In this document: one piece after another, positions 58,683-64,000 of the stretch
Numbering within the stretch: the first letter of the stretch is position 1
How the letters are laid out: each line of letters starts with the position of its first letter
Origin: Stenotrophomonas tumulicola
Lineage (GTDB): Bacteria; Pseudomonadota; Gammaproteobacteria; Xanthomonadales; Xanthomonadaceae
Length of the DNA: 64,000 nt
NCBI RefSeq assembly: GCF_014117215.1
Contig: NZ_JACGXS010000001.1
Location: 1,212,730-1,276,729 of the forward strand
Direction of reading: 5' to 3'
The notes under the pieces: model-generated
What the model saw: only the letters and a program-made list of their open reading frames with translations
Database searches by the model: none
Told to the model about the DNA's origin: nothing
Made by a program: the position numbers and the translations under genes

Positions 58683-60863
58683 TCACCGTGGGTCGGCTTC
58701 ATCCACGCCCGCCTGGTTGCGCTGCATGGCCCGCGCGTCCAGTGCCAGCTTGCCTTCCTTCACCGCACCGGACAGCACCATCAGGCGTTGCCGCCACTCG
58801 GCCTTGAGTTGCCAGTCGGCCATGCGCATCAGTTCACCGGCGCGGTTGGCCGCGCGCACCAGCCCGAGGTTGCTGGCCACGCCCTTGATCGCATGCGCCT
58901 GTTCGCGGAACTGTTCCCAGTCCATCGCCTCGCCCTCGGCCTGCGCCTTCCCCATGCAGGTCTCGGCATCGCCCAGGCATTGGCGGATGAACTCGCGCTC
59001 GAAGCCCTCGCCCATGCCCAGTGACGCCAGTTCGTCCAGCACCGCCGAATCCAGCACGCCGTCGACCGTGGTGACCGTGCGTACGATCGGCGGGCTGCTC
59101 TTCAGGTCACGATTGGACGCAATCCCGGCCAGGATATCCAGCAGCCGCATCGCCACCACCGGCTTGGCCAGGAAGGTATGCGCACCGGCCTGGGTGCAAC
59201 GCTGGATCGCCTCCGGCGTGACATCGGCGCTCAGCACCAGCACCGGCGTGCGCGGCGCACCACCGGCCTGCATCACGCGCAGTTCCTTCAGCATGTCCAG
59301 GCCGCTCATGCCGGGCATGTGCAGGTCGACGATGGCCGCATCGAAATCACTTTCGGCCAATGCATCCAGTACCGCTTCGCCCCCGTTGACGCACAGCACC
59401 CGATGGCCGGCCTTCTGCAGCAAGCGCTGCAGCACCATGCGGTTGGCTTCGTGGTCGTCGGCGACCAGGATGTTCATGCTGCGCACGCGCGCGCGATGGC
59501 GCAGGAAAGGATCGGCAAAGGCGATCACGTTGCCGTTGCCGGCATCCGGCACGCCTCCGGCCAGCGCCGGCACGGGCGTCGCGGTGGCCTGCGGCAGTGG
59601 CGGAGCGAACGGCACCTCGACCCAGAAGCAGCTGCCCCGCGGCGGGTTTTCCTGGTAGCCGATCGCGCCCCCCATGGCCTCCACCAGGCCCTTGGCGATG
59701 GTGGTGCCCAGGCCGGTGCCTTCGTGCCGCCGCGCCATGCTGACATCGGCCTGCTCGAAGGCCTCGAACAGGCGCGGGCGCATCGCCGGCGCGACGCCGA
59801 TGCCGGTATCGATGATGTCGAAGCGCAGGCGAACGCCGCCGTTTGCCTGCGCGCTCACCACGCCGACACGGATTTCGACCTTGCCGTGGTCGGTGAACTT
59901 GACCGCGTTGCCAGCCAGGTTGAGCAGGATCTGCCGCAGGTGTCCGATGTCCCCGCGCAGCCGGGGTGGCACCGCGGCGTCGACGTTCACCCGGTAGTCC
60001 AGCCGCTTGGCCTTGGCCTGTGGCAACAGGATCAGGCCGATGGCCTGGACCACGTCGCCGAGCGCGAAATCCTCGGCGACCACGCGCAGCTTTCCCGCCT
60101 CGATGGCCGAGATGTCCAGCACCTCTTCCACCAGCGCCAGCAGGCTGCGCGAGGACGCCTGGATGGTGTTCAGGCACTCGCGCTGCTCTTCGTCCAGGCG
60201 GGTGGTGGCCAGCACCTCGGTCATGCCCGACAGCCCGTTCAACGGCGTGCGGAATTCATGGCTCATGTTGGCCAGGAAACGGCTCTTGGCCTCGCTGGCC
60301 CGGCGGGCCTCGGCCATCGCCTCGGTGAGCTGGCGCAGCAGGGTGGAGAAGTACAGCGGCACAGCGGCCAACCCCAGCCACAGGCCGAACGCCAGCCGTG
60401 AATTGTCCACCCAGTACGGGGTATACAGCGCGGTACTGCCGAAGCTGATCATCGCCATCGCCACGGCGAGATACAGGTAGTTGTTGCCAAAGCGCATGCC
60501 GTTGCCGACGGTCACCCACATCACCACGATGTAGGCCCACGACAACGGTTCGCCCATCTGGATCATGCCGGCGGCGATCAGCCCATAGTCGGCCAGCATG
60601 CCAAGGATGCGACGCGGATCCGAACGTTCCGGCCGCCACAGCAGCCAGCCAAACGCCAGTAGTGACAGTGCCAGCCCTGCCAGCACGATCGCCAGCACGC
60701 CCTCGTACTGCGGATGCGGCAGCCCATCGCGCATGCTCGGCATCAGCACGTACGCCAGGATCAGGCTGATCAGCACGATGCGCACGACCTGCTGCCCGTG
60801 TTCGCTGTCCTGGCGCTGGGCCAGGCGTTGCCGCAACAGGGGCCGCAGCGCGTGCATGGTCAC
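58683..60863 (-). CDS. rpfC: RpfC, DSF-sensing hybrid histidine kinase
   Basis: This 726-residue kinase senses DSF, activates RpfG and also holds RpfF inactive. Five or six hydrophobic helices occupy residues 27-176. The HisKA His is about H202 (MSHEFRTPLNG); an ATPase domain, a receiver (VDLHMPGMSG, about residue 516) and a C-terminal Hpt (QAHAIKGVASN, about 661) follow. The short N-terminus contains R-x-DSEH (residues 17-22), matching the DSF-binding stretch described for Xanthomonas RpfC. The GTG at 60863 overlaps rpfG by four bases; an ATG at 60857 is an alternative start. No rpfH is present. Confidence 0.94.
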   Translation of the reverse strand: MTMHALRPLLRQRLAQRQDSEHGQQVVRIVLISLILAYVLMPSMRDGLPHPQYEGVLAIVLAGLALSLLAFGWLLWRPERSDPRRILGMLADYGLIAAGMIQMGEPLSWAYIVVMWVTVGNGMRFGNNYLYLAVAMAMISFGSTALYTPYWVDNSRLAFGLWLGLAAVPLYFSTLLRQLTEAMAEARRASEAKSRFLANMSHEFRTPLNGLSGMTEVLATTRLDEEQRECLNTIQASSRSLLALVEEVLDISAIEAGKLRVVAEDFALGDVVQAIGLILLPQAKAKRLDYRVNVDAAVPPRLRGDIGHLRQILLNLAGNAVKFTDHGKVEIRVGVVSAQANGGVRLRFDIIDTGIGVAPAMRPRLFEAFEQADVSMARRHEGTGLGTTIAKGLVEAMGGAIGYQENPPRGSCFWVEVPFAPPLPQATATPVPALAGGVPDAGNGNVIAFADPFLRHRARVRSMNILVADDHEANRMVLQRLLQKAGHRVLCVNGGEAVLDALAESDFDAAIVDLHMPGMSGLDMLKELRVMQAGGAPRTPVLVLSADVTPEAIQRCTQAGAHTFLAKPVVAMRLLDILAGIASNRDLKSSPPIVRTVTTVDGVLDSAVLDELASLGMGEGFEREFIRQCLGDAETCMGKAQAEGEAMDWEQFREQAHAIKGVASNLGLVRAANRAGELMRMADWQLKAEWRQRLMVLSGAVKEGKLALDARAMQRNQAGVDEADPR

Positions 60864-61999
60864 AGGCCCGGGCGTGCCGACGCAGTGGAGTGCTCGGCGC
60901 AGATCTGTTCCAGCGCTTCACGCCCACGCAGCAGGGCATCCACCACGCGCGGGTCAAACAGCCGGCCACGCTGGGCGTACAGATAGGCCAGCGAGGCATC
61001 CAGCGTCCAGGCCTCCTTGTACGGTCGCGGCGAAATCAGCGCATCGAATACATCGGCCACCGCAACGATCCGTGCCTCCAGTGGAATCGCATCGCCCACC
61101 AGGCCATCGGGATAACCGCTGCCGTCGTAGCGCTCGTGATGGCGCAGCGCGACCAGTGCGCCCACCTGGATGAAGCGGTTCTGGCTGCCGCTGAGCAGTT
61201 CGTAGCCGATGCGCGGATGGCGGCGCATGGTCGCCAGCTCTTCGTCATTGAGTTTGCCCGGTTTCAGCAGCACGGCATCGGGAATGGCGATCTTGCCCAT
61301 GTCGTGCAATGGCGCGGCCATCTCGATCAGCTTGGCCTCATCCTCCGGCAGTCCCAGCTGCTCGGCGATCAGGCCGGCCACGCGCGCCATGCGTTCCAGG
61401 TAGGCACTGGTGCCCGCGTCACGGAACTCGATCGCCCGCGCCAGCCGCGACAGCGTTTCGCGTTCGCGCTCCTCCACCTCATGCATGCTGGCCAGCAGCC
61501 GCTGCTCCAGCGACAGCGCGCGTTGCTTCACGTTCTCCGACTGCTGCCGCAGCTGCAGCAGGTTGTAGCAACGTGCACGCAGTTCACGTGGCCGGATCGG
61601 CTTGACCAGGAAGTCGATGACCCCTGCTTCCAGCGCGGCCTGGCGGACCGGCTCGTCCCCGACCACGGTGATCAGGATCACCGGGATGTCGCGATGCTTG
61701 GGCAGGCGGCGGAAGCGGCGGGCGAACTCCAGCCCATCCATTTCCGGCATGCGGAAATCCAGCAGCAGCAGATCCACCGCATGTGCTTCGCACCATGCCA
61801 GCGCCGCAAGCGGATCGCCGAAATCGTGCACGCTCAGTTCCGGTGCGATGTCTTCGATGACATGGCGCAGCATCGTTCGGGCAGACGTCTGGTCGTCGAC
61901 GATGACAATGTTCAATGCTGCTTCTGCCTGCTGGTTCGACCACCCTGGAATCCGGGTCGGCGAGGATAACCTGCCATCCCGTACACCTGCACCCTGCAT
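60860..61999 (-). CDS. rpfG: RpfG, HD-GYP c-di-GMP phosphodiesterase response regulator
   Basis: RpfG receives phosphate from RpfC and degrades c-di-GMP. A receiver domain (NIVIVDDQTSAR, phospho-Asp in LLLLDFRMPEMDG) is followed by an HD-GYP domain with LHDMGKIAIPD and HHERYDGSGYPDGL. The start at 61999 (MQGAGVRDGR) gives 379 residues, close to the Xanthomonas protein; in-frame ATG 62017 and GTG 62023 are alternatives, and none has a strong ribosome site. It is the first gene of the rpfG-rpfC operon, and the 207 bases to lysS hold no other gene. Confidence 0.92.
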   Translation of the reverse strand: MQGAGVRDGRLSSPTRIPGWSNQQAEAALNIVIVDDQTSARTMLRHVIEDIAPELSVHDFGDPLAALAWCEAHAVDLLLLDFRMPEMDGLEFARRFRRLPKHRDIPVILITVVGDEPVRQAALEAGVIDFLVKPIRPRELRARCYNLLQLRQQSENVKQRALSLEQRLLASMHEVEERERETLSRLARAIEFRDAGTSAYLERMARVAGLIAEQLGLPEDEAKLIEMAAPLHDMGKIAIPDAVLLKPGKLNDEELATMRRHPRIGYELLSGSQNRFIQVGALVALRHHERYDGSGYPDGLVGDAIPLEARIVAVADVFDALISPRPYKEAWTLDASLAYLYAQRGRLFDPRVVDALLRGREALEQICAEHSTASARPGL

Positions 62000-62206
62000 C
62001 GGTCCGATTCCCGCCATGCGCACCCCGCCCCCGCATCATCATCGCCAGCACAGGATGCTGGCATTCTGGACGCAACCCGCTGCCTCCCCCTGGGGCAATG
62101 GGGCCAATTCAGCCATTGCAGGCCATGGCGACACGATACTCCAGCCCGGCAGGCAGTCAACGTCCCGCGCCCGGCCTGCAAGCGCGGGCCAGCAGCCGAT
62201 GGAAGG

Positions 62207-63718
62207 TCAGGCTTCCGGACGCATGTACGGGAACAGCAGCACGTCACGGATCGAACTGCTGCCGGTCAGCAGCATCACCAGCCGATCGATGCCGATACCC
62301 AGGCCACCTGTCGGCGCCATGCCGTACTCCAGCGCGCGGATGTAATCGGCGTCGTAATGCATCGCCTCGTCGTCCCCGCCCTCCTTGGCCGCTACCTGGG
62401 CCTGGAAGCGCGCGGCCTGGTCTTCCGGATCATTCAGTTCGGAGAATCCGTTGGCCAGTTCCTTGCCGTTGATGAACAGCTCGAACCGGTCGGTGTAGCC
62501 CGGTGCATCGTCGTTCGAACGAGCCAAAGGCGACACCTCCACCGGATGATCGGTGATGAAGGTCGGCTGGATCAGGGTGTGTTCGACGGTGGCCTCGAAG
62601 ATTTCCAGCAGCAGCTTGCCCCAGCCGTAAGACGGCTTGACCCGGATCTTCAGCCGTTCGCAATGGCGCAGCAGCGCGTCGCGGTCGGTGCAGTCGGCCA
62701 GGGTGATCTCCGGATTGTGGTGGCGCACCGCTTCATCCATGCGCCAGCGCCGGAACGCCGGGCCCAGGTCGATGGAAACGCCCTCCCACTCCACGACGGT
62801 GGTGCCCAGCACCTGCTGCGCCACGTCGCGGATCACGCCTTCGGTCAGGTCCATGATCTCGTTGTACGTGGCATAGGCCTCGTACAGCTCCATCATGGTG
62901 AATTCCGGGTTGTGCCGCGTGCTGACGCCTTCGTTGCGGAAATTGCGGTTGATCTCGTACACCCGCTCCAGGCCGCCCACCGTCAGGCGCTTGAGGTACA
63001 GCTCCGGCGCCACGCGCAGGTACAGGTCCAGGTCCAGCGCATTGTGGTGGGTGGTGAACGGCTTGGCCGTGGCGCCGCCGGGGATGTAATGCATCATCGG
63101 CGTCTCGACTTCCAGGAAGTCGCGGTTGTCCAGCCACGCGCGCATCGCGCGGATGATCTTCGAGCGCTTGATGAAGACCTCGCGCGACTCCGGGGTCACG
63201 ATCAGGTCGACGTAACGCTGGCGGTAGCGCTGCTCCACGTCGGCCAGGCCATGCCACTTGTCCGGCAGCGGGCGCAGCGACTTGGTCAACAGCCGGATCG
63301 ACTCGGCCTTGACCGACAGCTCGCCGGTACGGGTACGGGTCAGGCCGCCTTCGATGCCGACGATGTCGCCCACGTCCCAGCCCTTGAACGCGGTGTAGGC
63401 ATCGCCCAGCACGTTGCCCTGCAGGAATGCCTGGATGCGGCCGGATTCGTCCTGGATCTGGGCGAAACTGGCCTTGCCCATCACCCGCTTGGCCATCAGC
63501 CGGCCGGCCACCTTCACCTTGCGGTCGCCGGCTTCCAGCGCCTCGGCTGTCCACGCTTCGGCATCGGCGAATTCGGCCTGCAGCTGGCCAGCGAAATCGG
63601 CGCGACGGAAGTCGTTCGGGTACGCGATCCCCTGCCCGCGCAGCGCTTTGAGTTTCTCACGACGCTCGGCGATCAACTTGTTTTCGTCGACGGGGGGGGT
63701 ATCGGTAGCTTCGCTCAT
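62207..63718 (-). CDS. lysS: LysS, lysyl-tRNA synthetase (class II)
   Basis: This 503-residue enzyme charges tRNA-Lys. It has an OB-fold anticodon-binding domain, class II motif 2 ([20 protein letters not shown]) and motif 3 ([15 protein letters not shown]). The ATG at 63718 is the family start ([20 protein letters not shown]); an in-frame extension to 63964 crosses a SMAG dimer and is rejected. Codons 7-10 contain a run of eight C on the coding strand, a slip-prone tract very near the start. Confidence 0.97.
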   Translation of the reverse strand: MSEATDTPPVDENKLIAERREKLKALRGQGIAYPNDFRRADFAGQLQAEFADAEAWTAEALEAGDRKVKVAGRLMAKRVMGKASFAQIQDESGRIQAFLQGNVLGDAYTAFKGWDVGDIVGIEGGLTRTRTGELSVKAESIRLLTKSLRPLPDKWHGLADVEQRYRQRYVDLIVTPESREVFIKRSKIIRAMRAWLDNRDFLEVETPMMHYIPGGATAKPFTTHHNALDLDLYLRVAPELYLKRLTVGGLERVYEINRNFRNEGVSTRHNPEFTMMELYEAYATYNEIMDLTEGVIRDVAQQVLGTTVVEWEGVSIDLGPAFRRWRMDEAVRHHNPEITLADCTDRDALLRHCERLKIRVKPSYGWGKLLLEIFEATVEHTLIQPTFITDHPVEVSPLARSNDDAPGYTDRFELFINGKELANGFSELNDPEDQAARFQAQVAAKEGGDDEAMHYDADYIRALEYGMAPTGGLGIGIDRLVMLLTGSSSIRDVLLFPYMRPEA

Positions 63719-64000
63719 GGATCTGCGGGAATCGTGTAGTGAGGGGGGAGTCTTGCACCCGGCATGGCCGGCCCGCCAGCATACCAAAACCGCCCCACCC
63801 CCGGCCTTGGGACCGCCGTAGCGCCGGGCCATGCCCGGCGATGCTTCGCGGAAATCCGCCGGGCATGGCCCGGCGGTCCGGCGCACAGGGAGCGTGCGAC
63901 AGCCAATGCAGCACGCGTGCCACCAGGTGCCGTGCGTCCTGTTGCAACTGACATGCGTAGGCATCGGACAGGCGCTGGAAGCGTTGGATCAGATCCGCCT
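63657..64000 (-). CDS. Possible C-terminal end of an unidentified protein (continues past the window)
   Basis: On the - strand an open frame enters from the right edge and reads [14 protein letters not shown], then [16 protein letters not shown], a plausible amphipathic helical protein. It then runs on through a SMAG dimer and 62 bases into lysS before a stop at 63657, which suggests that the original stop was lost when the repeat inserted, or that the frame is not coding at all. I do not recognise it. Confidence 0.25.
   Translation of the reverse strand, partial: ADLIQRFQRLSDAYACQLQQDARHLVARVLHWLSHAPCAPDRRAMPGGFPRSIAGHGPALRRSQGRGWGGFGMLAGRPCRVQDSPLTTRFPQIHERSYRYPPRRRKQVDRRAS
63818..63875. 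repeat. SMAG dimer upstream of lysS
   Basis: GTAG-headed palindrome (CGCCGGG/CCCGGCG) at 63818-63840 and an inverted partner at 63857-63875 whose outer CTAC end has decayed to GTCC. Confidence 0.75.

Noticed and set aside
62207..63964. Extended lysS start upstream of 63718
   Set aside because: The extra 82 codons cross a SMAG dimer and have no similarity to lysyl-tRNA synthetases.

Overview
The window comes from a high-GC gammaproteobacterium of the Xanthomonadaceae, almost certainly Stenotrophomonas. Three things point there: an rpf quorum-sensing cluster (rpfB, rpfF, convergent rpfG-rpfC, then lysS); a polar flagellar/chemotaxis block in the Pseudomonas/Xanthomonas order; and many short palindromes beginning with GTAG around a CCATG centre, which match the SMAG repeats known from S. 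maltophilia.

Positions 1-9007 hold flagellar and chemotaxis genes on the + strand: flhF (cut by the window edge), flhG, fliA, cheY, cheZ, cheA, motC, motD, parC, parP. Positions 9299-26892 hold a second chemosensory block: a STAS protein, a CheY, a second CheA, four chemoreceptors, a YcgR/PilZ protein, CheW, a small exported OB-fold-like protein, and cheR-cheD-cheB. The first block has no adaptation genes, so the second probably supplies CheR, CheB, CheD and CheW. Eight sites of the form T-(A/C)-A-A-G-like -35, exactly 11 bases, GCCG(A/C)TA-type -10 precede the units of both blocks. They look like FliA (sigma-28) promoters and would tie the whole set to FliA at 1965-2708.

Positions 27063-34833 (mostly - strand) hold an apparently complete lower pathway for 2-pyrone-4,6-dicarboxylate or 4-oxalomesaconate: LigI-, LigJ-, LigU/GalD- and LigK-like enzymes with an OprB-type porin, a DctA-type carrier and a divergent LysR regulator with two DNA-binding domains. 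No ring-cleavage dioxygenase is present. Positions 35465-38747 hold acnB and a VapBC-type toxin-antitoxin pair. Positions 38894-45318 (- strand, with a divergent LysR gene) hold a second PrpF/GalD-family isomerase joined to an NMT1/SsuA-type ABC importer and an OprP-type porin. Then come acnA (rpfA-like) and a Phd-type antitoxin with a zeta-type toxin.

Positions 49785-55388 are the choline-to-glycine-betaine locus: a BCCT carrier divergent from betI-betB-betA, with a perfect 20-bp palindrome in the shared promoter. Positions 55617-61999 are the DSF quorum-sensing genes. The right end holds lysS and possibly the end of one more reading frame.

Most gaps longer than 150 bases are filled by SMAG-type palindromes, often as tandem arrays with 29, 51, 107 or 113-bp periods. 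Two long perfect hairpins with identical outer arms form a second repeat family. No tRNA, rRNA, CRISPR array, insertion sequence or phage gene was found.
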